The notes under the pieces are model-generated. The model was given only the letters and a program-made list of their open reading frames with translations. It made no database searches and was not told the origin of the DNA. From positions 20,451,536 through 20,515,535 of the forward strand of contig NC_134524.1 in the NCBI RefSeq assembly GCF_027942865.1: DNA of 64,000 nt, given 5' to 3'. Of the stretch, positions 10,125 to 22,789 are shown piece by piece. Origin of the DNA: Odontesthes bonariensis (taxonomy: Eukaryota; Chordata; Actinopteri; Atheriniformes; Atherinopsidae). The position numbers and the translations under genes were made by a program. Numbering within the stretch: position 1 is the first letter of the stretch; each line of letters begins with the position of its first letter.

Positions 10125-13100
10125 ATGGCCACCACTGGCAACCTTTCCGAGGAACAGGTGCACTGCTCCATCTGTCTGGACGTTTTCACCAACCCCGTGT
10201 CCATCCCCTGCGGACACAACTTCTGCCAGGGCTGCATCCTGGGATACTGGAAAACCAGCCCTTTGTATCAGTGTCCCATGTGCAAGAAGTCCTTCTACAA
10301 AAGGCCCGACATCAGCGTAAACACCGTCTTGAGGGAAATCGCCGAGCAGTTCAAGGAGATCAGGGTGAAGAGCGCGGACGGGAAGGGAAGCGGGGAGGAC
10401 GAAGAGGTGAAGGCAAAGAAGTGGACGATGGAGAGGAGGAAAAAGGAGGATGAGGAGAGGCTTTTGGAGAAAGATCAGAAGCAGCAGCTTCTGGGGGAGT
10501 TGAAGCAGAAGCAAGAAGAGGAGAGGAAGAAGAAAGGGGGCTTGAGGGAGAAACTAGGAGAGGAGCTGCCACCATTAATCCCTCCAGTGTTGGCGCAGAA
10601 AACCTCTCCTCCGCCATCCCCCCTAGCTGCAGCCGAGGCCCCACCACCGCTGCCTCAGACATCACCCCCACCCTCACCTCACACCTCACCTTCTCCCTCT
10701 ACCCCTTTATTCCCATCTCCATCCTGGGAGGAGGTCCTTTGTGACGTTTGCCTGGGGGAAGGCCGTCCGAAGGCGGTCAAATCCTGCCTCGTGTGTCTGA
10801 CTTCCTACTGCGAGGAGCACCTCAAATCTCACACCGCCAGGTTCACCAAGCACAAGCTGATGGAGCCCGTCGCCAACATGGAGGACAGGATGTGTCCAAA
10901 GCACGAAAGGCTCCTGGAGCTGTTCTGCAAGAAAGATCAGACTTGTGTGTGCGTCCTCTGCACTGAGACCGACCACAGGGCACACTACACAGTCCCCGTG
11001 GAGAGAGAATGGACGGAGAAAAAGGTGAGACAGATTCTCCACAATCCATAAATACGTCAAAGCGATCAGGGGTGAAAAAGCACCAACTGTTGCCTTCGGT
11101 TTGGTTTTAAAGCTTGAAATGAGCTTCTAACTTTGATGTTAACCCTGGCACAAATAACAGCGTCAGCAAACTTGCTCAGCAAATTTCATTACGCAGCAAT
11201 GTCTGTTCCAAAGTGGTCAACCTTTGCTAAGATTACACACCATGTGTTTGCCATACCAGGCTAAAGAAAGCTGTAGCAGCATGTTCCTTGAATGGATGGT
11301 CACCGAGCACTGCTGTTTTTAATTGAATGAGAGATCAGCATTTTTTTTTTTACGTGTCAGATGTTAGGTAGCTTTAAGTTTTTATTTTTTTTATAAATTC
11401 TAGTTTTCAGGGCTATTCTAATGCAGCACAACCGAACAGTCCAGATGCCAATTGCAGTCAACAAGCTGGATATTGGCTGATGATGTAGCTAGGTCAATAT
11501 ATCTGCAAATCCCTGGTACTAATATCATGAAGAGACATTTGAGCACATTTTTTTTGTGTCAAACAAAACTGAGAAGACAGTGAAAGGAAAATTCCCAGAT
11601 GAATTATTTCAGTCTGTTGTGCCATCCAGTGACAGCTGCAGAAGTTTCTGATTCTGGATTAACACAAAATATCCTCAGTATCTTTTTTGGTTTGTTTTAA
11701 TGTTTACAAACTACCCTGAGTTACTTTTTTCAATTTTGCTTTAAACTGAAAAATGTGTCCACATCGGTGGTACAATATTTGACTTAACAACTAAACCCAT
11801 GATAATAATTTTGATGCCCAAACTTGCTCTCGTTCCCATGACATCGTAATCCTTTTTATGTAAGGGCCCATGGCGTCTGAGATATGAACAGGGAGGTCCA
11901 CAAGATGTCCTCACTCTGCAGGGTTTACTTGACAAGCAAAAGGGTCCCTCAGGATGTTGTGGGAGAATGACACAAGACTTTGAAACATGTGACCCAAGTT
12001 AAAGACTTCACTGGGAACTTTACTTTTGCTTGTATTTACCGTTTAGTTAGCTTCTGGTCAGTTGGGTCCCTAGGTGTCCCTAGGTGCTGGGGAGCACGAG
12101 CCAGTGTATTTCTAGTGTCGGTCCAAAGCCCGGATAAATGGTGAGGGGTTGCGTCAGGAAGGGCATCCGGCATAAAACATGAGTCAAATTGATGATGCGA
12201 GATCGACTCGCTGCGGCGACCCCTGATACAGGGAGAGGCCGAAAGAAGAAGATAGATGCAGGGTCGTAAGAAACAGTCTGACTTGTTTTCAACGCTCGGT
12301 TCAAAAGCCTTACATCCCTAACGGTGTGGCGTTGCATTAGTATCTGTAGAACTGGTGAGTTTCACATCTAAAAAGGCTTCATCGATGCTTAGGCAAGGCA
12401 AGTTTATTTGTATAGCACAATTCAACAACAAGGCGATTCAAAGTGCTTTACAGATACATTAAAACAGTAGAAATAAAAAGCATGATTTAAATTTTAAACA
12501 AAAAGAAAGAAATAAGAACAATAGATAAAATCAGATAAAATCAGTAGTTAAAATATGATTAAGTTTTGAAACTCAAGCTTCAGATTTGGAGCTTTATTCA
12601 AATGCAGCTGAAAATAGGTGTGCTTAAAGGTATGCAGGTTTTAAATCAAAATGCTCCCAGATCCCATCCAGATAATGTCTGTTTCGGGGAAGGCCTTGCA
12701 TATTTCAGCAAGACAGCGTTAAACCCACATGAAAATGAATCAAAGTTAAATGAAAAATACTTTATTTGTCCCAAAGGGAAATGATATAACTATATAAATG
12801 ACACATACTGCATCTATTTCAATGACATGACGTCATAATAGAGGAGTCCCGGAGCTGAACTGTCCTCCCCACATTCCAGACCTTTCACCAGGTAAAAAAC
12901 ATTGAACACAAAATACAACAAAGATCTAGGACTGTTGAGCAGCGAGAATCCCACGTCAGACATTTCTCCTCCATAAGTCCAGCAGCTGCTCTCCACGGTT
13001 CCCAGATGTTCACTGTCTCTTGTCAGAAGAAGAGGTAATGCCACATAGTGGTAAATCTGTTGCCAAATGATCAATTTAGGAGTTTTGTACATAACTGCGT

Positions 13101-16100
13101 TCTGATTTTGTGTCCATTTTACACAGCTTAAAGGGATAGTTCGCCTCTTTTGACATGAAGTTGTATGGCATCCATTATTAGCAATATCGTTTATGAACAT
13201 TGACTTACCCCCTACTGCGTACTGTGAGCCGAGTTCCGGCCTCTTTTTTGCGTTGACGAAAGTAGTTGGCTGGGGTTTAAAAAATAAACCTTTTTGCTTC
13301 TCGTGTGCAGACCGAGCAGTCCCCTGCTTCCGAGCAGCAAACACCTTAACAGGCGCGGCTATCGGCAAGTGGCTGCAGGCAGTGATACGAAGGGAGAGAA
13401 AATAGCGCCAAGTGATTGTGAGGTGTGACTTTTTACTGCACAACGATTTTGTAATGCAAATGTATTACTCTTTTGAACGCATATTATTTTGAGAAGCAAA
13501 ACGCTTTATTTTTGTGGCCCCAGCCAACTAGCCGGACTAGCTTCGTCAACACCAAAACTCGGCTGGAACTCGGCTAACAGCTTCATCCAGAGAAGCAAGT
13601 TTTAGGAGGCGTCAAATCATAATTCTTTAATTAGTATGAACATATAGACTCAAATTTAAACACCAAATCCAAAACTAGACCATCAGGAACTTGAAGAAGT
13701 TTAGATATGGGAAGCGAGATATAGTTTGCCTATATGCAAACGGCTGTTTTAATCCAAGACCGGTATCTTTTACAATGTCATCAGCCATGTTCATGTGAAC
13801 TTTTCTTGTTCAGGCACAGCTGAAAAGGACAGAAATAGATGTCCAGCAGATGATCCAAGACAGAGTGAAAAAGGTGGAGGAGATCAAACACTCTGTGGAG
13901 CTCAACAAAGTTAGTCCACATGCCGTCTCCCATAAAGATATTTCACAACAACTGTGCGCAGATGAACACCAGCGTAGCTGTGTGACTGTTTCGTGTTTTC
14001 AGGCCAGCGCTAAAAAAGAGATCGAGGAGAGCATGCAGGTCTTCTCTGAGCTGGTGCGCTCCATCCAGAAGGCTCAGGCTGAGCTGGTCTTGGTCTTCGA
14101 GGAGAAGCAGAGGCAGACGGAGAGGCGGGCCGAAGGCCTCGTCGCTGATCTGGAACAGGAAATCGCTGAGCTGAAGAGGAGGAATACAGACCTGGAAAAT
14201 GTGGCGCGAACTGACCACATTCACTTCTTAAAGGTTAGAGACTTTGAGAATAAAGTCAGCGATTGAGACGGGTCAAATTCAAAGTTGTTTTTTTTTACCT
14301 CGTCAGGGTTCCACGGGGGGGATTTAGGTTCTGAATGTATCCATGATAGTAATGAGTGACGTTTATAAAACTATTTCTCCAGTCAAAATGACCAAATAGG
14401 TTGTTGTTGCTCGCAGCCTTTCATGTGACCCATAGGGTTTAATCATTGCCCCTACAGACAGCAGGAGATGTATACGATTTATATGTGTCCACATAGAACA
14501 CAAAGCTTTCTCATAGAAAAAGGAGTGGGCTGGATGGCATTATTATGAGCAGCAGTTTCAAACACGGGATGCAAGTTCAGCATCTAGATACGACGACTGT
14601 TCACTCCTGGGTCACGTTCAGTCAAAAACATGACAACTTGTCACTAAAACACAGTTCTCACTTCCTGGTTGGGTTTGGGAAATAGTTTGGACTAAGCAGC
14701 ATCCTTTTTCACCATGCCGCATCACTTTAATGGACGCCATTTTGACATTTCACACGCTGTTACACTCACTTGCATATTCTTTGAGCATGCTGGAGCTGTA
14801 GGTCTTTATTGCCTCCATGAACAAATGATTATGTTGTTTTTGGGCGGAGGACACAATCTTCTCTGAGAAGAACGGCAGGGTTTCCAGATGCTCTTGTGCT
14901 GACTGGCCTGATAAAAACCGGCTCAGAAAACTTTATTTTTAATGAACTCGGCCACTCAGACCAAAATGCCCATGAATGTAACTCGATAGATCTTCAACAA
15001 ATCAAAGTAATGAAGGACCGTGGAAGTATGTGCCTCAGTGGAGCTCCTCTCCACAGTCGTATAACAAACCTGCCTTATTAAACAAATGGTTGTGTGACTT
15101 GCTGGCCTGAAATCTGGCTGAACATTAGGGTTTGAAACATTAACTGTCAGAATCACCTGAACAAAGCTCATATTCTTTTCTACACTGTCATGCAATCCAA
15201 ATCTACATAACCTGAAATATACTGGAGATTTGAGGCTGCTGTAGATATATTCCTTAAAGTCTTTGAGATGGTTTAGCTCGTCTGAGGAGAACAGAGTCCA
15301 TAATGTAAAAATAACTCTTGAGACTCATACTTATTCATTTGGTTCAATCTGATCTCGTGTACCGCATCTCTTTGCAGAGCTTCCCTTCCCTCAGCATTAC
15401 TCCTTCTGTCAAAGACTGGTCTCAGACCAGTGTTCCCACTGACACGTGTGTGGGAATGACCAGGAGGTCCGTGTCCAAACTGGAGGCAACATTAAGAGAA
15501 ATGATCGTCAAACTGTCTGAAAGCGGTAGGGATTTTGATATTTTACCGTTCATGTTGTTTCAGAAACATTACGGCATGTCAAGAAGATATGAATCTTAAA
15601 TAATTTGTCTTTTGATGTTTACAGAGATCAGAAAAGTTCTGAAATATTCAGGTAATTGTTGTCTTTCTTTTACATTTTGTTTAGTTTTCCACCTTAAAAC
15701 TGTCCAACAGAAGAAAAAATAAATAAATCCTCTGTTATGTTTTCCGCAGTGGATGTCATTCTGGACCCCGACTCAGCCAACCCTTGGCTCCAGCTCTCCC
15801 AGGACAGGCATCAGGTGCGACATCTGGGGGCCTGGCAGGATCTCCCGGACACTCCCGATCGCTTCGACACTGTGGTCATAGTACTGGGGCGTGATGGCTT
15901 TACTTCAGGCAGACACTACTGGGAGGTCCAGGTAGGAGACAAAGATGACTGGTACCTAGGCGTGGCCAGGTCCTCCGTCAACAGGAAGGGCAGGATTTCC
16001 GTAAGCACAACCCAAGGGTATTGGGCTCTGGCCATGAAGAAAGGCCAGGGGTACCGGGTGTCAACATCCCCACAATTACTGCTCTCCCTTGACCCCAAAC

Positions 16101-16303
16101 CCAAGCGAGTGGGTGTGTACGTGGACTATGAGGAGGGTCAAGTGTCGTTTTATGACGTGAGAGCTTGGACCCATATTTATACGTTTGAAGCGGACTTCAT
16201 GGAGAAGATTCTGCCCTTTTTCTATCTGTACTGCTGCGACAAAGCCTCTGATACCATGGTGATCTGCCCGGTGAATGAGAAAAGCCTGATCAAGCAAAGC
16301 TAA
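10125..16303 (+). CDS. TRIM E3 ubiquitin ligase, bloodthirsty-related, with Pro-rich linker
   Basis: Complete TRIM of about 651 residues. Exons: 10,125-11,024; 13,814-13,909 (96 nt); 14,003-14,233 (231 nt); 15,378-15,525 (148 nt); 15,625-15,651 (27 nt); 15,750-16,303. All joins keep frame. The start ATG lies 2 bases after an acceptor in a good context. RING finger C3HC4: C14, C17, C29, H31, C34, C37, C50, C53, expected to bind E2. Residues about 80-200 are a charged E/K/R run, then a P/S-rich tract ([16 protein letters not shown]). B-box pair starts at C206, with CLVCLTSYC and [13 protein letters not shown]. Coiled coil about 301-465; PRY-SPRY from 468 with [19 protein letters not shown] and [13 protein letters not shown]. 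Family members act in innate immunity and ubiquitination in the cytosol; target unknown. The long linker is absent from the TRIM at 19,245. Confidence 0.93.
12064..12255 (+). mobile_element. 3' end remnant of an RTE-type LINE or dependent SINE
   Basis: Within TRIM intron 1. The run GGGGTTGCGTCAGGAAGGGC, then GGCGACCCCTGATACAGGGAG, then CCGAAAGAAGAAG matches the 3' end pattern of fish LINE families with GAA-rich tails. No coding part remains. Confidence 0.55.
12395..12520 (-). mobile_element. L2-type LINE/SINE 3' tail (minus strand)
   Basis: In TRIM intron 1. Read on the minus strand it gives AAAGCACTTTGAATCGCC... and GCTATACAAATAAACTTGCC, the same tail pattern as the L2 element ending at 54,488. 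Only the non-coding tail is present. Confidence 0.6.
13132..13580 (+). mobile_element. TTAA foldback MITE, right end lost
   Basis: Begins after TTAA (13,128-13,131) with AGGGATAGTTCGCCTC and is closely similar to the intact element at 34,528-34,931, including the shared TTTATGAACATTGACTTACC and the middle part near CCAACTAGCCGGACTA. The right inverted end is missing, so it is truncated or rearranged. It lies in intron 1 of the second TRIM gene. Confidence 0.7.
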
Positions 16304-17549
16304 GGACACATTTGACCATAAAATGACTCTGAAATGCCCTGAGGGAGACCTTATTTCTTGTACTTGTTCATGAAACTGTGGTTTGACGTATTTACGTTCA
16401 GTGACGTGCAAACATTTGGCCATTCACGGTCGAAATTTCTATCAAAGTGCATAGTTAGATGACCTGAATAAGAAAACCTCCCTTGTATCGTCAACATACG
16501 ACACATAATTCGATTAGTCCCCCTTCTCCAATTGACAAGCACGGTGTAAGATTTGTTGTGCTTTGGGTTAGTGATGCAGCCGGTAGGAAAATTTGATTCA
16601 ATCAAACACCAGCAAATTCTGAAGTGAAACAGTTGTAGAGTCAAAGAAGACGAGGGTTTGTGTAAAAGGATTATCATCCTAAGCAAAAATTCACAATGAA
16701 CTGCTTCATGAGTGACAAATTGAGGTTTTTGCCATGTCGCTCACAATATAAAAGTGGACAGACTTCCGGTGCATGCCCAAAACAGTCTGTTGCAGAAAAA
16801 AAACTGGGGTTTCAAAAATTGAAACATTCTAAGTTGCTACAGAATTTGCTGTAGAACCTTTCCCTATTTTGGGGAATCTCGATGCTACTCAGTCATAGAA
16901 CTTTTGACCGGGGTGTGCCCAATATTGGCACACCAATGTATAGTGTAGCTGTATCAATACATTAATTGTACACCTTGTTTAATTATTACAAAGCATGAAA
17001 ACTAAAAACTATTTGGCATTTTAGGAAAATGAGACGTTTGCATTTTTCGGGCAACGAGCTGAGCATGAAGGAGAATCAGCTTGCCTGATTCCATCCAAAC
17101 ATGACTAAGTCATACCAGCACCTCCAAAGGTAAAGGTAAACATTTGAGATTTATTTACTGATGAAGTCTGATAAGGACCTTTTAAAGTTAGACTCGTCTT
17201 AGACTTGTTTTTTTTTCCAGTCTGCTGACAATTCTCCACAATGATTTTTTTTTTTTTTGTTTTGTGAATTTATATTTTTCATAGGTGTGAAGTATGCGAT
17301 TTGATTTGAGCTCAGGTGCATCCTACTTCTGTCTGGTCCTGGACATGCTTCAGAAACTTGAGTCCATTCGTAACTAAGTGACTTCACTTGGTGTTTTTAA
17401 GAAGGCACGCACCGGTCTATGTAAGGTCTTCCAGGCGATGGTGAATGTCAGAGGGAAAACCAAGCTTTGTGGGTAAGACAGTTGTCGGTAGACCTGCAAA
17501 TCAGGATTGTGTCAAAGGACGAGAAAATGTCTGCAGCCTTAACAGTTGG
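16304..17549. other. intergenic between TRIM genes
   Basis: AT-rich, with T homopolymers (17,207-17,217; 17,247-17,258). No exon is supported and no clear poly(A) signal for the upstream gene was chosen. Confidence 0.5.
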
Positions 17550-17805
17550 CTGTAGGGGTTTTATGCCAATTTGAGGGTTGGCGGTTTGATCCCCTGCTTC
17601 ATGTCAAAGTGTCTTTGGACTGAACACTGAACTCCACTTTGCCTCTGGTGCGTTTGCTGGTGTGTATGACTGAGGAAAAAGCACGAAAGACTGTATAGAC
17701 TAAGACGTGATGTATGAGTGTGCATGAGCGAATGGGTGAATGTGAATTGGGGGTTAACGAGACGGAAAAAAAAGCCCTATATAAGTGCAGTAAATTTTTT
17801 CATTC
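17550..17805 (+). mobile_element. tRNA-derived SINE
   Basis: A pol III B-box-like GGTTTGATCCC is at 17,583-17,593. It is followed by the fish SINE body pattern (CAAAGTGTCTTTGGACTGAACACTGAA...) and a 3' end CTATATAAGTGCAGTAAATT. Somewhat diverged. The A box upstream is not clear. Confidence 0.65.
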
Positions 17806-18805
17806 AAATTGCCCATAAGCACAGCAGCTTCCATCATTCTCAAATGGAAAATGTTAAGACCCCCCCAAATATATAACAACTATATGGTTGTCCAGCCAAA
17901 ATGAGCATTTGGAGGTGAAGGCCAAATGGTGAAGGGGAAGGATTTACTTTTTTTTTTACACCCTTTGCTACAGTCAAACACGGTAAAGACAGCATCATTC
18001 TGCGGGGATGACTTTCTATGGTTAAAATTAAATGTTTTTTCCAAGATGATCTGCCCAAAAAGTCTAAAGGTAAATGTGCAGAGCTGTCGCTGACTGTCAT
18101 TCCCAGGGAGATTTGAAGCTGACATCACCACCCAGTGGTGCTTTAACCAAACACCGTGTGACACATCTGTTTCAGGACTAAGAACTGAAACAACTAAAGA
18201 ACTGGTTTTGCTTTGCCGTCGTGGAGAATTGTGAGTAAACTGATGGGAAAAAAAGAAGGACCCATTTAAAAATGAGGTGTAAACTTAAAGACAAAAACAA
18301 AAAAAAGAGAAACCCGAACCCGAAAAAAAGCAGCATGTTAAAAACGGTTCGCTCAACATTTTGTCTCTCTTTTATTTCTCTGCCTCCAAAACAAACAGGA
18401 TGTTGTTTTATGAGCAATGCTTCCACGCCTTATGCAAAGCTAACAGGCTGATGGAGATCAATTCGTATTTACTGCCCAGACGTAAGAGCAGTGTTGATCA
18501 ACTAAGTTGTATAAGATTCATATACGTGCATGACATCAAAGGATTTTAAAAAAAAAAAGTGAATTTCTGCTTGTCTGATATCATATTTGCATGTTGATGT
18601 TAAGTGTGATTAATCCTACAAAAGCTGAATGTTAAAAGAGAAAAGTTTACAACATAACAATAAATGCTGTTTAAAAAAAATACCCAAATATTTTGTCTTT
18701 CTTGCTTTGGCACTGAAACATTTTTAAGTTTCATTTCAGTAAAATCAAGTGGCTTTGACCACACCCACTAAATAGCAGCAGCTGGTCCGGCCTCTCAGCA
18801 TTCAT
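17806..18805. other. intergenic, no gene seen
   Basis: AT-rich with A and T homopolymers. A weak interferon-element-like AGTTTCATTTCAG lies at 18,728-18,740 but its half-site spacing is one base short of the usual ISRE. Confidence 0.45.
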
Positions 18806-18927
18806 TTATATCAATATCCACTTAAGAGACTCACACTGCCGGGTTCACAGCGTCCTAATGCGACGTATCATCCTGCACAGGAGACGAGTCGAAGACTCTG
18901 CATTCTGCTAGAAATACAGAGCGCCTG
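18806..18927 (+). promoter_or_regulatory. candidate promoter/5'UTR exon of third TRIM gene
   Basis: A TATA-like TTTATATCA near 18,805 is followed by about 100 bases ending in a strong donor (GCCTG|GTGAGT, 18,927/18,928). The coding exon begins after an acceptor at 19,236-19,237, so a spliced 5'UTR is required. Position fits, no direct proof. Confidence 0.35.
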
Positions 18928-19244
18928 GTGAGTCATTCTTTTACAAATGTAGCTTTTTTTTCTGCTGTTTTAGCTTTTTTGAATTAAACATCTGTGGGAG
19001 CGTGATACAGGATTTTGATGTGCAACCAGTTCTCATGTGAACATGACTCATTGGGTGGGGCTGGTTGGTGTGTTTACATCCTGAAAATAGATCTGACTAA
19101 GAACCTGTCTAACTTTTGGGATCCTTCTTCCCGTTTTCCGATAACGAGTTTGTGACAAAAAACATGTTTTCAAGAAGCATTGCAAATCATGTATAAAAGA
19201 AAAAGCATAAACTTAGAAATCCCATTTCTTTCCACAGAGAAAGG

Positions 19245-21933
19245 ATGTCGGCTTTCAGCGTCCTCACTTCATTGCCGGAGGATCATTTCCGGTGTTCGAT
19301 CTGTATGGACGCCTTCACCGACCCTGTCGGCACACCTTGTGGTCACAATTTCTGCCGGACCTGCCTCAACCAGCACTGGGACAAAAGTGAGTTATGCCAC
19401 TGCCCGATGTGCAATAAAAGATTCTACATGAGGCCCGAGTTCTCAACAAATGCAGTCATCTCAGAAATTTCAGCCCAAATAAAACGGAGAAAAATGGAGG
19501 CACTTGAAAGCAGCGACGCAGCGGGGCAGGTAAAGTGTGATGTGTGCCCGGAATTCAAGTTCAAGGCCTTGAAATCGTGTCTGGTGTGTCTGACGTCGTA
19601 TTGCGAGGCCCACCTCGAAGCTCACCAAAGAGTCCCCTCCCTGATGAGACACAAGCTGATGGACCCGGTGGAGAATCTGGAAGAGAAGGTTTGTCAGAAG
19701 CATGCGAGGATCCTGGAGTTCTTCTGCAGGGATGAACAAGTGTGCATCTGTCTGCTGTGCTGTGAGACGGAGCACAAAGACCATGAGACGGTGCCTGTTG
19801 AGGAGGAGGGGGCTCAACAGAAAGTGAGAGACTATTTCTTATGCAAAAATCTAGTTTTAACTCTCCTGAGAGAGTACTGAGCATGAAATGAAGAAATAAC
19901 TCCCTTAATCCCATTTATTGACATTTTATTCATGTTTCAGGAGAATATTGAGTCCAAACAAGCAAAGATCAAAGTGATGATTGATGAAAGAAAAGAGAAG
20001 ATAAAGGAATTTAGTGATTGCTCTGAAATGAGCAAAGTGAGTATTTAGGCAAACTTCACACATACAAAATTGGACACTTTACATTTTCCCATGTAACATG
20101 ATGCTCTTTAAAACAGGTGAAGACAGACAAAGAGATTGAAGACGGCGGGAAGCTTTTCAATACTCTGATGGATAAAGTGAAAGAGATTCATGGTAAACTG
20201 AAGTCGAACATTGAAGAAAAGCTCAGAAAGTCCCAGGAGAGGGACCAGGCAATGATCGGAGAGCTGCACGAGGAAATCGCAGATCTGCAGAGGAAACGCT
20301 CGCAGCTGGAGGAGCTGTCACAAAACGAAGACCATCTTCAACTTCTGCAGGTTCGTCAGCAAAATCCTTTCATGAAGTAATGCTTTTTCATTCATGATGA
20401 TAAAGTGCATCAATTTATGATGGATGCATCGTGAATTCCTGGCAGTTAACAATAATTTGATTACTTAAAAAGGTCATCAGTTTTGGCATTTCAGGATATC
20501 AATATGAATGCATGTGATCAAATAAAGCAAAACTAATCCTATAAACTGAAAACAATGTGACAGACATCGAGCTCTAAGAGACTTGAACCCAATTTCCTTG
20601 GGTGAAAGCCCTCTATTTGACTCAGATTATCTCCTGTGGCTGTTCCTGCGGGGTGAAACTGGGCATGTAATATGGATGTTCCCTAAAAGAAAACATTACA
20701 ACAACAAAAACAAAGACATCTCCAAATTTTAAAAACACGTTCTCGTAAAAACAGTGCAATATTTATCACCAAGTCAGATTCTGAGCAGAACTGTGAAGTG
20801 TTTGGGGGGGAAAAAAACTGAACTACTGTTCATCACCTCACATCAAACTGAACAGCAGGTGTACCCATTCGTCACTGCTCCTCATTTGTCTCCCAAACTA
20901 AAAAAGGGAGAAAAAAAAAGAGCGCTTGCAATGACACATGATAGACGGAGTAATTAGTTGCCTCGACTCACGATCATGTGCTGGTGAATCACTCCAGACT
21001 TTGCAGGCTCTGAACACCGTCTCAGACACCAAGGACTGGTCCGAGATCAAGGTTCACTCAGACCTGTGCGTGCAGACGGTGAGGAGAGCCATGTCCCATC
21101 TTGTGCACGCTTTTCAAGCAGAACTGAGAACTCTGACAAACACGGGTAAAATACGAGCGGCATTTCTTTTATTCTTACACGTCTGTTTTTTTATCATAAG
21201 TTTGCAGTAACTGTGATTTTATGCTTTTAACCTCTCATAGAACTGACCAAAATGAGACAATACAAAGGTGAGATATTTTTTTTATATTTATATATATATA
21301 TAAATATGGTAGCTGCAACTAAACGTTTTATTTTTTATTTTATTTAATTTTTTAGAATCGGTCACCTTTAACCCATCCACTGCTGGTCCCCACCTTGTGG
21401 TGACTGAATCAGGAACACGTCTGAAGCACTCCAAAACTGCAAGCTTACCCTCACTGTGTGGTCGCTCACAGAGGTTTGAATCATCCATGATTTTTGGGAC
21501 AAATGTTTTCACCTCTGGAAGACACTACTGGGAGGTTCAAGTGGGCTTGAGAAACGACTGGGATGTTGGTGTTGCCAGGGAAACAGTGGACAGAACCGAC
21601 AAGGTCATTGTGAAAAAAGAGAACGGATTCTTTTCCATTGGAAAGTTGGGGTTTGATTACAGAGTTAACTGTACTCCCCGCAGAGTTCTCCACCTCTGTC
21701 CCAGGCCAAGAAAAGTGGGAGTTTATCTGGACTATGAGGAAGGCAGAGTTTCGTTTTACGATGTCAGTCAGAAGCTGCATATTCACTCTTTCATAGGAGA
21801 GTGTTTCACAGAGAAACTTTTCCCATACTTTTATCTGTACAGTGGAGCAAAGAGATCTGAGCCTTTGGTTATTACTTCGATGGCAGATCGAGTCTCTCTC
21901 TTTGCTTTACTTCACTCTCTTGAAAAAAAATAA
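19245..21933 (+). CDS. TRIM E3 ubiquitin ligase, bloodthirsty-related
   Basis: Complete TRIM of about 553 residues. Exons: 19,245-19,823; 19,941-20,036 (96 nt); 20,117-20,350 (234 nt); 20,998-21,145 (148 nt); 21,241-21,267 (27 nt); 21,356-21,933. Phases agree with the TRIM at 10,125. ATG is 7 bases after the acceptor TTTCCACAG. RING C3HC4: C17, C20, C32, H34, C37, C40, C53, C56. B-box pair: CDVC...CLVCLTSYC and [13 protein letters not shown]...[14 protein letters not shown]. Coiled coil about 194-350. PRY-SPRY from about 362 with [19 protein letters not shown] and [13 protein letters not shown]; the usual LDP at the PRY start is FNP here. Expected role: cytosolic RING ubiquitin ligase with a B30.2 target-binding face, likely immune-related. 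Introns are short compared with its neighbour. The TAA stop is part of an AATAAA at 21,929-21,934. Confidence 0.94.
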
Positions 21934-22349
21934 AACATAAGATGATATGTATATAGAAATAATATATAGAGTGGGGTCTGTCATAAATATTTTGAACGCA
22001 TTTTATGTTTATGGCTTTTATCCAAAGCGACTTACACTCATATCCCAGGTAGGGTAAGGGGGTCTTGCCTAAGGACTCTAGGTAGTACTAGAGGTAGTAC
22101 CTTTGATGCGGGTGGGTCAGGATTGGAAACCCGGATCATCCACATGAAAGGCACATGAAAGTTGGTCATCCATCTACTACACTATGCAGTACATTCTGTA
22201 GTATTACTTAAGAAGTTGAAATCGGGGGTCCTGACAATTACTTTTACATTTAGGATTTGTATGAGACACTCAATAATACACTGATCTACTGTGCATATTT
22301 TACAATGTTGTCATGAGAAAACATTTTTTGTTGACTTTCTTCTCTGGCG
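21934..22349. repeat. intergenic with worn fish repeat
   Basis: The motif TTTTATCCAAAGCGACTTACA at 22,017-22,037 and the following 150 bases match a common teleost dispersed repeat pattern. Nothing coding is seen. Confidence 0.45.
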
Positions 22350-22585
22350 TTAAAGGTGCGCATGTCCATCTTGATTCAATAAAAAAAATTTTTTATTGTT
22401 TTTTCGGGGCTTTTATGGATAGGAAAGTTCAGAGAGACAGGAAGCAGGGGGCAGAGAGAGGGGGAACAACATGCAGCACAGGGCTGTCCAATGCAGGACT
22501 TGAGCCGGGGCCAGCTGCAGCGAGGACTGTAGCCTCTTGTACATGGGGCGCCTGCTCAACCCACTACGCCACAGACAACCACACA
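22350..22585 (-). mobile_element. tRNA-derived SINE (minus strand)
   Basis: On the minus strand a pol III A box TGGCGTAGTGGG (22,560-22,571) and B box GGCTCAAGTCC (22,496-22,506) are spaced as in a tRNA. The body then runs through a purine/pyrimidine-rich part (CTCCC/TCTCTGC) to an A/T-rich end near 22,380. This layout fits a tRNA-headed SINE. Confidence 0.75.
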
Positions 22586-22789
22586 ATAAAATTTCTAAGA
22601 CACTTGTCCTTATTTGACTCTTGTGAGGACACACAGCATCATTTTTGCCCGCTGTACGTGGCGGGCTTGTGAGTTTGTGAGCATCCAGGAAACTACAATA
22701 GGGCCTTTCCCTGCAGTGATAGGTGTGTCTGTACTTATCCGGGTGGAGGGAAAAACTAATAATGAAAAACAACAGTGCTCGAGTCTTAA

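Noticed and set aside
10071-10689. Minus-strand Leu/Ser-rich open frames over the TRIM RING exon
   Set aside because: Shadows of the GC-rich plus-strand exon with its RING and linker.
18728-18740. Interferon-response-like AGTTTCATTTCAG upstream of the third TRIM
   Set aside because: Half-site spacing is one base short of the ISRE consensus, and chance matches are common in AT-rich DNA.
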